Source of the DNA: Crocosphaera sp. UHCC 0190
GTDB taxonomy: Bacteria; Cyanobacteriota; Cyanobacteriia; Cyanobacteriales; Microcystaceae
Direction: 5' to 3'
DNA: 64,000 bases
Assembly (NCBI RefSeq): GCF_034932065.1
Contig: NZ_JAYGHP010000016.1
Location: forward strand, 1-64,000
The notes under the pieces were generated by a model. That model searched no databases, had not been told where the DNA came from, and saw only the letters and a program-made list of their open reading frames with translations. A program made the position numbers and the translations under genes. How positions within the stretch are numbered: position 1 is the first letter of the stretch; the number at the start of each line of letters is the position of its first letter. Below are positions 26,770-34,903 of this stretch, in pieces.

Positions 26770-27744
26770 TTAAATTTTAGGAGATTGAAGCATTGTCCAT
26801 TGCAAAACGAACCAAGGAATTTTTAAGTCTGGAATGAGCCAAGGATACTTTTTTAAAGCGGGGATCGCCGAAGGTACAATAAAACGCAGAGAACGCAAAG
26901 AAACCGGACGGTTGCCATTTTCATCAACGATATTATAGCGTTGGGCAAGTTCTGCAATAATCTGGACTTTACCTGTTAGATTCATCGTATTTTGTTGGTC
27001 GGCTAAAGCAGCAATGACTCTCCCTGTAAACAAAGGTGTTTCCCAATTGTAATAGTCGCGCATCGTAGAATTTTGAGGCTCTTTTTCATCTTCAGTTTTC
27101 CACTTCTCAGAAAATCTAAACATTTCTTCGGTTCCGACAATTCCTGGCCACAGAGAAACTGAGGTAATATTATCTGGTTTTAATTCTACTGCCATATCCG
27201 AGGCCAGGCGGTCGCAAGCTGCTTTTCCCACGCCATAAGCAGCCCCAAAAATATAAGAGAGTCCTCCCCAAGATGAAATCGTACAAATCAGCCCTTGTTG
27301 ACGCTTATTCATCAAACGAGCAGCATAAACACTGGCTATATAATGGCTACGAAGACCAACATTATTGATAGCATCCCATAAACTAGGGTCATGTTTCCAA
27401 AACGGTTGACCGAATGCGTTGCCGATCTCTTTTACCCCTGAAAAAACATTATTCACCAAGATATCCAGTTGCCCCTTTTGCTCAGTTTCAATACGTTCAA
27501 ATAGCAACCGTACCTGCTCATCATCACTATGGTCTACTTGAACAGGGATACAGACACCACCCGCGTCAATTACCGCTTGCTGCGTTTCTAAAAGAGTCCC
27601 AGAAATGTTTTCATCAGAGGGTTCAAGGGTTCGTCCTGTAATATAAACCGTTGCTCCGGCTTCCCCTAAACCAATAGCAATCCCTTTACCAATCCCTCTG
27701 GTTGCCCCCGTAACTAAAGCGACTTTACCCTTAAGGTTTTTCAT
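26770..27744 (-). CDS. Short-chain dehydrogenase/reductase
   Basis: 324 aa from the ATG at 27744, preceded by AAGGGAG. The Rossmann motif is VTGATRGIGKGIA (TGxxxGxG), NNVFSG replaces NNAG, and the active-site Ser...Tyr-x-x-x-Lys is SSWGGLSYIFGAAYGVGKAACDRLA. It resembles DHRS1-like SDRs that have an extra C-terminal extension. NAD(P)-dependent; substrate not determinable. Confidence 0.85.
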   Translation of the reverse strand: MKNLKGKVALVTGATRGIGKGIAIGLGEAGATVYITGRTLEPSDENISGTLLETQQAVIDAGGVCIPVQVDHSDDEQVRLLFERIETEQKGQLDILVNNVFSGVKEIGNAFGQPFWKHDPSLWDAINNVGLRSHYIASVYAARLMNKRQQGLICTISSWGGLSYIFGAAYGVGKAACDRLASDMAVELKPDNITSVSLWPGIVGTEEMFRFSEKWKTEDEKEPQNSTMRDYYNWETPLFTGRVIAALADQQNTMNLTGKVQIIAELAQRYNIVDENGNRPVSLRSLRFIVPSAIPALKKYPWLIPDLKIPWFVLQWTMLQSPKI

Positions 27745-27768
27745 GATCTCCCTTGACCTCAATAATTA

Positions 27769-28746
27769 TCAATAAATATTAGGATTAACACAATTAGGTA
27801 ACGGTTGACCTTGTAAACCAGCTAACAGATTTTGAGCAGCCATAATCGCCATTTGAAAACGAGTTTGATAACTCGCACTACCAATATGAGGTGTTACAAT
27901 CACATTACTCAATGTTAATAATTGATGCTCTTTGGGTAAAGGTTCCGGTTCAGTTACATCAAGAGCCGCTCCTGCTATTTGTCCTTGTTGTAAGGCATAA
28001 CACAAAGCATTTTGGTCAATAATTCCCCCTCTAGCAGTATTAATTAAAAAAGCTGTTTGTTTCATTAACTTTAATTCATTTTCTCCAATTAAATGATAAG
28101 TTCGTTCGGTTAATGGAGTATGTAAACTAATAAAATCTGACTCTTTTAATAACTGTTCAAAAGATACATAATTCACCCCTAATTCTTGTTCTAATTTAGG
28201 GTAAAGACGACGAGGTTTATGGTAAATCACCTTCAAATTAAACCCTTTCCCCCGACGAGCAACCGCTTGTCCAATTCTTCCTAATCCGATTATTCCTAAT
28301 GTTGCCCCAACAAAATCAGCCCCTAATAATCCCATCGGTTGCCAAGTCGTCCATTTTCCTTGTTTTATATACTCTTGTGCCTCAGTAATACGACGGGTAA
28401 TTGCCATTAATAAAGCCCAAGTTAAATCAGCAGTCGCTTCTGTTAAAACACCTGGGGTATGACCAACCGGAATCCCTCTAATTGTTGCTGTATTAATATC
28501 AATGTTATCGTAACCAACAGCCATTTGACTAATGACTTTGAGATGGGGAGCTTGGTTAATTAATTGTTGGTCAATTTGGTCAGTGAGTAAACATAATAAC
28601 CCCTCGACTTCTTGAACCTTGTCTAACAAAATAGAATAGGGAGGAGGTTCATTTTTCTCCCAGATTTCTAAGTCAACTTTGTCTTTTAATAAATCTAGTC
28701 CCGCTTGGGGGATTTGACGAGTAATAAAAACTTTTGGTTTGGACAT
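27769..28746 (-). CDS. D-2-hydroxyacid dehydrogenase (glyoxylate/hydroxypyruvate reductase type)
   Basis: 325 aa. The nucleotide-binding motif is LGIIGLGRIGQAVARR and the catalytic Arg lies in LINTARGGIIDQNAL. The Glu is in ALDVTEPEPLP and the His in NVIVTPHIGSAS. VAVGYDNID-like (MAVGYDNIDI) is the usual N-terminal motif. The order matches glyoxylate/hydroxypyruvate reductases of the GyaR/GRHPR kind. It lies 24 bp upstream of the SDR gene in the direction of transcription, so the two may form one operon. Confidence 0.87.
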   Translation of the reverse strand: MSKPKVFITRQIPQAGLDLLKDKVDLEIWEKNEPPPYSILLDKVQEVEGLLCLLTDQIDQQLINQAPHLKVISQMAVGYDNIDINTATIRGIPVGHTPGVLTEATADLTWALLMAITRRITEAQEYIKQGKWTTWQPMGLLGADFVGATLGIIGLGRIGQAVARRGKGFNLKVIYHKPRRLYPKLEQELGVNYVSFEQLLKESDFISLHTPLTERTYHLIGENELKLMKQTAFLINTARGGIIDQNALCYALQQGQIAGAALDVTEPEPLPKEHQLLTLSNVIVTPHIGSASYQTRFQMAIMAAQNLLAGLQGQPLPNCVNPNIY

Positions 28747-28806
28747 AATTAATCTGAGTGCCTAATAATTAAATACCATCTGCGCGGCTCGAATATTAGT
28801 TAATGG

Positions 28807-29106
28807 CTAAAATAGATCAATAAATAAAACCAAAGCCCCACAAATAGCTAATAATATCAGCATCACAGTATATAATCGTGTATTCATCAAATTAAGCTGA
28901 CTTTCTAAGTCTCTTAATTGAGCTTGCATCGCTTTCTTATCAGCTTCATCTCTTTGCTCTAAAGCTTTAATTCGTTGTTCAATTTCTTGTTTATCTAAGG
29001 CATCAAGAGCCGGACGATTCAGTTCTTTAACCTCTCGAATCTTCTGCTCCACTTTATCTAACATCTTTTCAATGTCTTGTCCTAATCCTTCTGAGTCATT
29101 TCTCAT
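28807..29106 (-). CDS. Small coiled-coil membrane protein, 99 aa
   Basis: A charged coiled coil (EKMLDKVEQKIREVKELNRPALDALDKQEIEQRIKALEQR) is followed by a C-terminal transmembrane helix (VMLILLAICGALVLFIDLF). It is clearly related to the next gene at 29119, with the shared E-I-L-LNRPL-K-RIK/LEKQ pattern. Tail-anchored topology is likely. The function is unknown. Confidence 0.65.
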   Translation of the reverse strand: MRNDSEGLGQDIEKMLDKVEQKIREVKELNRPALDALDKQEIEQRIKALEQRDEADKKAMQAQLRDLESQLNLMNTRLYTVMLILLAICGALVLFIDLF

Positions 29107-29118
29107 ATTTATTCCTTC

Positions 29119-29424
29119 TTAATGTAAAGTTTTCCAAAGTCCAAAACTGAAGATAACACAGCAGACAAATAATGAAAGGAGAACAAAAGCCGAGAGAGCA
29201 TAAACAATTCTAAGCTCTTTTTTTAGTCGAGTTAATCGTTCCTGAAGTTCAGCTTTATCCCAAGTTTCCTGCTTTTCTAGTTTACTCAATCGCTCTTTAA
29301 ATCTGTCCTTTTCCCAAGGGCGCAGAGGACGGTTTAACTCCCTAAGTTGCTCAATCCTTTGCTCAGATTTAGTGAGCATTCGGTCAATTTCTCTATTAAA
29401 GTTCGTCGGTTGTTCTTGAGTCAT
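29119..29424 (-). CDS. Small coiled-coil membrane protein, paralogue of the neighbouring gene
   Basis: 101 aa from the ATG at 29424 (MTQEQPTNF). The long coiled coil RMLTKSEQRIEQLRELNRPLRPWEKDRFKERLSKLEKQ is followed by a C-terminal membrane helix (ALSAFVLLSLFVCCVIFSFGLW). The tandem pair points to a local gene duplication. Confidence 0.62.
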   Translation of the reverse strand: MTQEQPTNFNREIDRMLTKSEQRIEQLRELNRPLRPWEKDRFKERLSKLEKQETWDKAELQERLTRLKKELRIVYALSAFVLLSLFVCCVIFSFGLWKTLH

Positions 29425-29489
29425 ATTACAGAATGTTAAGGTTTTTGACTCCCTTGGGAATACTAACCATAATACCAAGGGAAGAAGTC

Positions 29490-30035
29490 ATGTTTAAAAT
29501 TTTATCAGCCATCCGTAAACAACCCACCACCGTCAACTATCAACAGTTAATGATAGAATTCCTAACGGGCATCGTTGAAGGCGTAAGGGCTGAACCTGAC
29601 CCCTTCAAACAGGATTGGCAATACTGGTGTATTGAAGAAATTTTATTAGAACATGGACAGTTTATCAAAGGAGGACAAGCGCAACAAATCGGCATCCCTC
29701 AACAATGTTATGAAAACTGTTTAAGTATAATATTCGCTCCTGAAAATCCTGAAGGTTTAATCTATTGTGAAGGCTTGGCTTTGTCTGATACAACTAACCT
29801 TTATCCTATTCAACACGCTTGGATAATGTTTGATAATGAAGTTATAGAGCCGACTTGGAATGAATTAAGTCCCTGTTATTTTGGCATACCTTTTAATCAA
29901 CAATGGGTCATGGAAAAGACGGAAGAAAAACTAGAATCAGGGGATAATATCACCAGCTTGTTAAATTATCAATCTCCTCTGACTATATCCCTTCTTAAGT
30001 ATGGTTTACCAAATGAAGCTAAAATAATTGATTAA
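29490..30035 (+). CDS. Hypothetical protein, 181 aa
   Basis: Start taken at the ATG at 29490, with GGGAAGAAG upstream, rather than the earlier in-frame codon at 29433. That earlier codon would overlap the divergent promoter region. Cytosolic, with IQHAWIMFDNEVIEPTWNEL near the C-terminus, a pattern seen in papain-like or transglutaminase-like small proteins of phage or bacterial origin, but the resemblance is weak. Function open. Confidence 0.5.
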   Translation: MFKILSAIRKQPTTVNYQQLMIEFLTGIVEGVRAEPDPFKQDWQYWCIEEILLEHGQFIKGGQAQQIGIPQQCYENCLSIIFAPENPEGLIYCEGLALSDTTNLYPIQHAWIMFDNEVIEPTWNELSPCYFGIPFNQQWVMEKTEEKLESGDNITSLLNYQSPLTISLLKYGLPNEAKIID

Positions 30036-30066
30036 GTTTTGTATCTGCTTCAATGGTAGATAAGCC

Positions 30067-31077
30067 ATGAATCATTATCCTTTTATCCTCATCCCTGAAG
30101 TTCTCCAAGCTCAAAGAGAACACATTCCCCAAGCCATTAAACCAACTTATCCCAACCGTCCTAAACCACCACCACCATTACCCCCAGAACCTCAACCCTT
30201 GAATGTTCCAGCCTTTCTTGTTGGAGGAGGGATAGGCTTAGGAATTAGTATTTTATCAGGAATATTATTCAGTTTATTTAATTCTGGTTTAGGGGCAGCT
30301 TTAATGAGTTTTGGCTTACTCTTAACTTTGATATTAATGGGCATTAATTCATACATTCAGATTAAATCATTTCCTAAACGTAAACAAGCTCATGAACAAT
30401 TACAACAACGGTATTTATTAAGATTAGAACGTTATGGCTCAAACTTAGCAGAATTTGATAGGAAACAAGCTAATTATGGGACAGCATTAAGGGAATACGG
30501 GGAAGCTTTAAAACTTTGGGAACAACAGGTTAAGGTAAATCCCAATGAATTACAATCTATTTTAACTAATCTGAGAACTTATCAGGGAATTAATAGTCAA
30601 GCTAAACGAGGTCATTCTGAGGCAAGATTTGAAGGTTATTTAAAACAGTATTTTGGTAATAAAATTAAAATAGGAGTATGGTTACAGAATACTGATTATG
30701 ACAAAGGTTTTCATTATACTCCTGACTTTGCTTATATTGATGAAGAAACTAATTTACACATTGATATTGAAATTGATGAACCTTATGGCTATAAAAGGAG
30801 ACAACCTTTACATTACTTAAACTTAGAAAAAGAAATAATCAGAGATTACTTTTTCCTTGACTGTCTATGGATAGTAATAAGATTTAGTGAGGAACAGGTT
30901 GTTAAATATCCTCAAAGCTCTTGTAAAGAAATCGCTAAAATTATTAATGAAGTTACAGGGAATGATTCTATTTTATCCCGATTTCTTGAAGTAGAAAATA
31001 TTGAACCTATTGAGCGTTGGACTTATGAAGAAGCTTTGGAGATGGCGAGTCAGGATTATAGAAAAGGTTATTTGTAG
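30067..31077 (+). CDS. Membrane-anchored protein with nuclease-like C-terminal domain
   Basis: 336 aa. A proline-rich stretch (NRPKPPPPLPPEPQP) precedes two transmembrane helices (GGGIGLGISILSGILF, GLLLTLILMGINSYI) and a coiled coil. The C-terminal part, YTPDFAYIDEETNLHIDIEIDEPYGY followed by DCLWIVIRFSEEQV, resembles PD-(D/E)XK nuclease cores: D, ExD/EID-E, then strand. The nuclease role is an inference. Confidence 0.55.
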   Translation: MNHYPFILIPEVLQAQREHIPQAIKPTYPNRPKPPPPLPPEPQPLNVPAFLVGGGIGLGISILSGILFSLFNSGLGAALMSFGLLLTLILMGINSYIQIKSFPKRKQAHEQLQQRYLLRLERYGSNLAEFDRKQANYGTALREYGEALKLWEQQVKVNPNELQSILTNLRTYQGINSQAKRGHSEARFEGYLKQYFGNKIKIGVWLQNTDYDKGFHYTPDFAYIDEETNLHIDIEIDEPYGYKRRQPLHYLNLEKEIIRDYFFLDCLWIVIRFSEEQVVKYPQSSCKEIAKIINEVTGNDSILSRFLEVENIEPIERWTYEEALEMASQDYRKGYL

Positions 31078-31357
31078 AGAAGCGTTACTGTCGCACTCGC
31101 GGAGCGCGAGATCACACCTTGGGAATTTAGGGAAAAATCGACCAAAAGTTGCCTCCCTGAAATTAATTAGATACTTTTGACTAAGATTGTTAAATATTGT
31201 TAAAAGGTATTTGACCACGTTTGTCTATATAATTTTAGCGTTAAGTTTCTTATGGTTTTTGTAAGATTGAGGTGAATTTAAAATAACATTAATGATATGA
31301 GTACGTTATTTTGCTCTTGCTACATTTTTACGCAACAAAGCGAAGGAGGAGATTGAA

Positions 31358-31525
31358 ATGCTACGTAAAGTCGGTGATCGTTATGCCTGTGAGAAGTGCG
31401 GAGCGCAGCTTGTTTATGAGAAGCCTTGTCCCTGTCCAGAAGGTATGTCCCATTCAGAAATCTGCTGTGGAGAGCAGATGAAGCTCGTGCAACAACAGGC
31501 TCCCGCGAAGACGGCCAAAGAATGA
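31358..31525 (+). CDS. Small zinc-ribbon-like protein, 55 aa
   Basis: A short gene with a strong AAGGAGGAG Shine-Dalgarno sequence before ATG. The protein reads YACEKCGAQLVYEKPCPCPEG and ends in ICCGEQMKLV. It has six Cys in paired positions, typical of a desulforedoxin- or rubredoxin-like metal site. Its GC content is higher than that of its neighbours. The function is unknown. Confidence 0.65.
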   Translation: MLRKVGDRYACEKCGAQLVYEKPCPCPEGMSHSEICCGEQMKLVQQQAPAKTAKE

Positions 31526-31657
31526 GTGGAGTAGCCTCATGATTGATATTCTGTATAAGGTGAATATCCCGAAAGTTTCCTTTTTTTGTCCCCTAGGAGT
31601 TAATTATACGGAAGGTTTCATTATAATAAATAGTTAGCAGTAAAAGGAAATAGATTC

Positions 31658-32101
31658 GTGCAAATACGACAATATGAAAAATCTGACTTGGATGCAGTTC
31701 TTTCCTCGTGGGAAACAGCGACTCGATTAGCTCATCCATTTATGACGGATGAGTTTATTGCTCAAGAACGAATAAACGTAGCTGAAATATATATGCCTAA
31801 TACAGATACGTGGGTTGTTGAACTTGATAGTCAAGTTAAAGGTTTTATTGCGTTAATGGGTAACGAAGTTGGAGCAATATTTCTACAGCCAGAATGTCAC
31901 GGTCAGGGCGTAGGCAAATCGTTAATGGATAAAGCACAAGAATTGCACGGAGATCTTGAAGTAGAAGTATTCAAAGAAAACTCAATTGGCCGTAAGTTTT
32001 ACTCTAGATATGGTTTTGAGCAACTAGAAGAAAAATTACATGAGGCGACAGGTCAGCAGGTATTGCGCCTAAAATTTACGGCTAACAAGGCCTTGCACTA
32101 G
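31658..32101 (+). CDS. GNAT-family N-acetyltransferase
   Basis: 147 aa from a GTG preceded by AAAAGGAAAT. LDSQVKGFIALMGNEVGAIFLQPECHGQGVGKSLMDKAQE contains the acetyl-CoA motif A (Q/HGQGVGKSL), and EVFKENSIGRKFYSRYGFE is motif B. The family transfers acetyl groups to amines. It is similar to YjaB/PhnO-like small acetyltransferases. The substrate is unknown. Confidence 0.85.
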   Translation: MQIRQYEKSDLDAVLSSWETATRLAHPFMTDEFIAQERINVAEIYMPNTDTWVVELDSQVKGFIALMGNEVGAIFLQPECHGQGVGKSLMDKAQELHGDLEVEVFKENSIGRKFYSRYGFEQLEEKLHEATGQQVLRLKFTANKALH

Positions 32102-32318
32102 GACTTGTTTTTAAGTAGAAAAAATATTGAAGTGTCTTAAAAATTAAAGTTAGTAATCTGTATTTTAGTTGTTTGTAAGAAACCTAGACCGCAATACAGA
32201 AAGGTTATAACACACACACAGCTTTTCTATTATACCCCTTAAAAAACCCCGTCAAGGGACTTGTGGGGGCTAAATTTATGTGGTTGCGCCTCGTGCGCCG
32301 CATAAAGCTTATTGGTAG

Positions 32319-32333
32319 GACTCATAGCTTATC
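32319..32333 (+). repeat. Boundary repeat GACTCATAGCTTATC, copy 1
   Basis: The 15-mer GACTCATAGCTTATC occurs here and again at 33278-33292. Each copy sits roughly 55-90 bp ahead of an A-depleted block, with a purine-rich run between. Shared boundaries of this kind suggest duplication of one cassette. The rest of 32102-32404 has a GC-rich palindrome (GCGCCTCGTGCGCCGC) but no gene. Confidence 0.6.
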
Positions 32334-32404
32334 TCACGGCGCAGGCGCGTTTTTTAAATGCCCCAACCGCCCTATGACGGGGGGTTATCTCAAGAAGAAA
32401 GAAT

Positions 32405-32683
32405 TTGGAAGGGGTGTGTGAGTGTGCGTTGTGTCGTTGGGGGTTTTGTCCCATGTCTGTTTTCTCTTTCCGTTCTGTTGCTGGTTCTGCGCTTGGTTCT
32501 GGCTGTGTATCTTGGTGGTGCCGTAGTTCGCTGTCGTCGTTCTCTGGTCGGGTGTTGGTGGCTTGTTTTGTCTCGTTCTCGGCTGCTTCTGGTTTTGCTG
32601 GTGTGTGGGCTGGTCGTTGCGGCCGGTCTGTTGCGGTTCGGCGTTGTTCGGTGGGTTGGCTGGTTTCTGTTCCGGTTTCCTAG
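32405..32683 (+). pseudogene. A-depleted remnant related to the SLOG-like gene, copy 1
   Basis: A plus-strand frame of 92 codons in a region with only 5 A in the 240 nt 32461-32700. Its end reads VSFSAASGFAGVWAGRCGRSVAV and SVGWLVSVPVS. This lines up with VFSVASGRWGVGRGAFAGRSVACV and GGVWVSFPSS of the intact gene at 33632. It lacks the conserved start and the GSGSGSW end, so it is probably a decayed copy. Low complexity makes the alignment suggestive, not proven. Confidence 0.5.
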
Positions 32684-32844
32684 CTACGTTTGGAGGGGGC
32701 TTGTCCTCCCTTTTTTCTTTCTTGTGGGTGGCCGGTTTGGCTGCCTTTTTTTATATGATGTTACGATCGCCTTCACTAAAAGACATTGGACGGTAAGGCG
32801 TAACCTGAAAGCTACTGATAATAAAGCAAAGGTTATTGATCCTT

Positions 32845-33165
32845 TCCCCAGTCGCCCGACTTCGCTATCGCTACGTCCGGCTTAGCTTATGAAATCGTTG
32901 AAAATTCAAGACAGGTGAACATCCTTGCCGCCCAACTTCGCTCCGTTCCTCCGCTTCGTCCGGCTGGTTATCGGTACAGAAAATTGCTCGTTCGTCGGGC
33001 GGGAGTTCCTGGTTATGAGGGTAGCTGTAGTTCCTGGTTATGATTCGCGCGTCACGCGCCCCTGCGGGGCTGTGTGCCAAGAAAGAGAAGCGGTTGCTCC
33101 GTTCCGTTTGCTCCGCTACCGCTACGCAAACTCCACTTCGCATTTGTTTCGCTTTTTGCGCCTGC
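32845..33165. repeat. GC-rich dispersed repeats between A-depleted blocks
   Basis: Variants of CTTCGCT...CTACGTCCGGCT occur at 32856-32881 and, with an insertion, at 32935-32965. A related CTCCGTTCCGTTTGCTCCG follows at 33096. The direct repeat GTTCCTGGTTATGA occurs at 33006 and 33029. Similar motifs recur at 41100-41250. Reading frames here change direction and have no consistent coding signal. I treat the stretch as dispersed repeat DNA without a gene. Confidence 0.55.
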
Positions 33166-33277
33166 GGTCTATTATAGCACGGAATAAGGCGTATTTGTAA
33201 GAATAAAAAGCTATTCCCCGTGCTAATAAGACCTTGGGGCGCAAAAAGCTAGTTTTTGCCCTCAACTAACTGGTTAT

Positions 33278-33292
33278 GACTCATAGCTTATC
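33278..33292 (+). repeat. Boundary repeat GACTCATAGCTTATC, copy 2
   Basis: Identical to 32319-32333. It is followed by a purine-rich tract (GAGAAGAGAGAGAGG, from 33322) and then by the second A-depleted block. This mirrors the layout before copy 1, where AAGAAGAAAGAA precedes GGGGTGTGTG. Confidence 0.6.
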
Positions 33293-33360
33293 CCTACGAT
33301 TAAAGCCCGTTCGGGCAGAGGGAGAAGAGAGAGAGGAGAGAGAGAGAGGGTAGGGGTGTT

Positions 33361-33570
33361 GGCTTTTTGGCTTGCTGGTTGGTGTTTCGGGCTTTCTGGT
33401 TGTGTGGCTCTCTTGTAGTTCCTGGTGTTTGCTCGCTCGTCGGGCGGGGGTCTTTTCGGCTTCGTTGTCCTCTGTTGGTGGTGTGGCCCCCCGCCTCTCC
33501 TCGCTCGCGGTGGCGGTCGGTGGTGGGGCGGGGGTTGGCTCTGGCTCTGGTTTTTTTTTCCTTTTGGGGT
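33361..33570 (+). pseudogene. A-depleted remnant related to the SLOG-like gene, copy 2
   Basis: 210 nt with a single A. Frames here read GVCSLVGRGSFRLR and, in a second frame, GGGAGVGSGSGFFFLLGLPIAWLP. These recall GRGAFAGRS and SGSGSGSW...ALGLGL of the intact gene but are out of frame with each other. It is probably a decayed copy abutting the promoter of the intact gene. Support is modest because of the biased composition. Confidence 0.4.
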
Positions 33571-33599
33571 TGCCTATTGCATGGCTGCCATGTTATAAT
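33570..33599 (+). promoter_or_regulatory. Promoter with central palindromic operator
   Basis: -35 TTGCCT (33570-33575), 18-bp spacer, -10 TATAAT (33594-33599). The spacer contains the perfect palindrome CATGGCTGCCATG (33580-33592), one base before the -10. A repressor bound there would block RNA polymerase. The six A of this line and the two just after are nearly the only A for 200 nt on either side. The same palindrome occurs at 35158, 35192 and 35225. Confidence 0.75.
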
Positions 33600-33631
33600 G
33601 GTTGTATAGTCTGGTTTTGGGGGTTTCTCCT

Positions 33632-34546
33632 GTGTCTTCTTCTTTGGTTTCGGCTTCTCCTTCTCCTTCCTCTGTTTCTGCTCCGTTTCCTGGGTCTGTT
33701 GCCTCTCTCGCTGCTTCTGCTGGTGCTGCTTTTCTCTGTGTTCGTCCTTCTGCTCGTTCCTTCTCTCGGTGGGTTTGTGTTTGCCTGTTTGGGTCTGCTG
33801 CTGCTGCTGCTGCTTTTGCGGGTTCGGCTTGTTCTGCTTTTGGCTTTCCGTTTTGTGCTGTTCGGTCTTTGGGTTCGGGGTTTGGGGTTTCCGTTCCCTG
33901 CTTTGTTTCTTCCTTCTCCTCTCCGGTGGGTTCTTTGCCCTGTCTCTGGTGTTCCTTCGGTGGTGGTTCTGCCCCTGTTCCCCCGTCTCCTTCTGCACCG
34001 TCTTCTCCTTCTCTTCCTTCTGCCGTTTCTTCGGTGTTGTCTTCGGCGGCGGCCGTTGGGTTTTCCGGTTCCCGTCGGTTGGTTCCTGGGGCCGCTGCGG
34101 TGGTGGCTGCTGCGGTGGCTGCTGTTCCCCCGTCGGTTCCCTTTTCGGTTGGTTGTGCGCGTGGCGTGGATTCCCTCGCCCGTAGCCTTTGTCCTGGGGC
34201 CTCGGTGTTCTCGGTTGCGTCGGGTCGTTGGGGTGTTGGTCGGGGTGCGTTCGCGGGTCGGTCTGTTGCTTGCGTTCGTTCCGTGGCCGTGCCTGGGGGG
34301 GTGTGGGTGTCGTTTCCGTCTTCCCCTTGTCCTGTTGGGTTGGCCCCGTCGCCGTCGTCTTCCCGTTGCTTTTCGGGTTCGGGTTCGGGTTCGTGGGCCT
34401 CCCTGGCCGTTGCCTTGGGCCTTGGCCTTCGTTGCGTTGTTTGGCTCCCTGCGGGGGTTTCGGCTCCCGTTGGTTGGGGTCTGGTTTCGGTTGGTGGTGG
34501 TTGGTGGGTTTTTTCCCCCGCCGCCGTGCAGTTGTCTCTGTTCTAG
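33632..34546 (+). CDS. DprA/SLOG-like protein encoded by an almost A-free coding strand
   Basis: About 304 aa. The frame is open from 33602, but the -10 at 33594 puts transcription start near 33606, so I prefer GTG at 33632 with GGGGG 8 bp upstream. The first 140 residues are Ser/Pro/Ala/Val low complexity. From 34052 a Rossmann-like SLOG core follows: VGFSGSR, SVGCARGVDSLAR, GAFAGRSVACVRSVA, WVSFPSSPCPVGL and SGSGSGSWASLAVALGLGL, matching DprA motifs (GSR, SGLARGID, RNRIIAGLS, SGSLITA). SLOG proteins bind ssDNA or nucleotide ligands. Only 3 A occur between 33609 and 34529: in GCA, in AGC and in GAT, which encodes the only Asp, in the GVD motif. Confidence 0.65.
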   Translation: MSSSLVSASPSPSSVSAPFPGSVASLAASAGAAFLCVRPSARSFSRWVCVCLFGSAAAAAAFAGSACSAFGFPFCAVRSLGSGFGVSVPCFVSSFSSPVGSLPCLWCSFGGGSAPVPPSPSAPSSPSLPSAVSSVLSSAAAVGFSGSRRLVPGAAAVVAAAVAAVPPSVPFSVGCARGVDSLARSLCPGASVFSVASGRWGVGRGAFAGRSVACVRSVAVPGGVWVSFPSSPCPVGLAPSPSSSRCFSGSGSGSWASLAVALGLGLRCVVWLPAGVSAPVGWGLVSVGGGWWVFSPAAVQLSLF

Positions 34547-34559
34547 TTCTTTTGTTCTA

Positions 34560-34573
34560 CCCCCTCTTGGGGG
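34560..34573 (+). repeat. Intergenic CCCCC/GGGGG hairpin 1
   Basis: CCCCC-TCTT-GGGGG between the SLOG-like gene and the next gene, without a following T-run, so it is not a typical terminator. It is the first of a series of similar hairpins in this operon (34910, 35900, 36716, 38034, 38993, 39822). Confidence 0.65.
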
Positions 34574-34606
34574 AGTTGTTAATTAATCAATTAAGAGGTC
34601 AAAAAA

Positions 34607-34903
34607 ATGACTATAGGAATGTGGGAAAGAATCATCATGAATGGCTATGAACCAGATAATACAATCCGAATCTGGGCAGAACTATCAGAAGATGATAAAT
34701 GGGAATTTATCGAAATAGAGGGGTTTTTATCTTTTAGAGATGGTTCTAGTCATGTCTGCATTAGAAGGACAGATGAAGGTTTTGATTGGAAAAATGATGA
34801 TCAAAAGGGAATAGCAAAAAGCTTTGAAGAAGCTTGGGCAAAAATGCCAGGTTTTGTTACACACCCAGATGAATATGAAGATGGAGAAATTATAAAACTA
34901 TGA
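34607..34903 (+). CDS. Hypothetical protein, 98 aa
   Basis: AAGAGG lies 8 bp upstream of the ATG; an internal Met at residue 11 is a second option. Acidic protein (ELSEDDKWEFIEIEGFLSFRDGSSHVCIRRTDEGFDW) with a beta-rich middle. Normal base composition returns abruptly here after the A-free gene. It is followed by a terminator-like hairpin. Family not recognised. Confidence 0.6.
   Translation: MTIGMWERIIMNGYEPDNTIRIWAELSEDDKWEFIEIEGFLSFRDGSSHVCIRRTDEGFDWKNDDQKGIAKSFEEAWAKMPGFVTHPDEYEDGEIIKL

Noticed and set aside
32871-33200. Overlapping frames on both strands
   Set aside because: They lie in repeat DNA and mirror each other; no conserved motif.
33594-33604. TTG at 33602 as start of the SLOG-like gene
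   Set aside because: It lies only 2 bp after the -10, upstream of the expected transcription start.
33300-33998. Long minus-strand frame rich in Lys, Gln and Arg
   Set aside because: The strand lacks T here, so stop codons cannot occur; the peptide is a composition artefact (K/Q/R/P runs) and opposes the conserved SLOG frame.
33372-34586. 404-codon plus-strand frame rich in Leu and Phe
   Set aside because: Same cause: no stops without A. It shows no conserved motifs, whereas the neighbouring frame does.
33769-34650. Further open plus-strand frames in the A-less region
   Set aside because: Byproducts of A depletion without conserved motifs.
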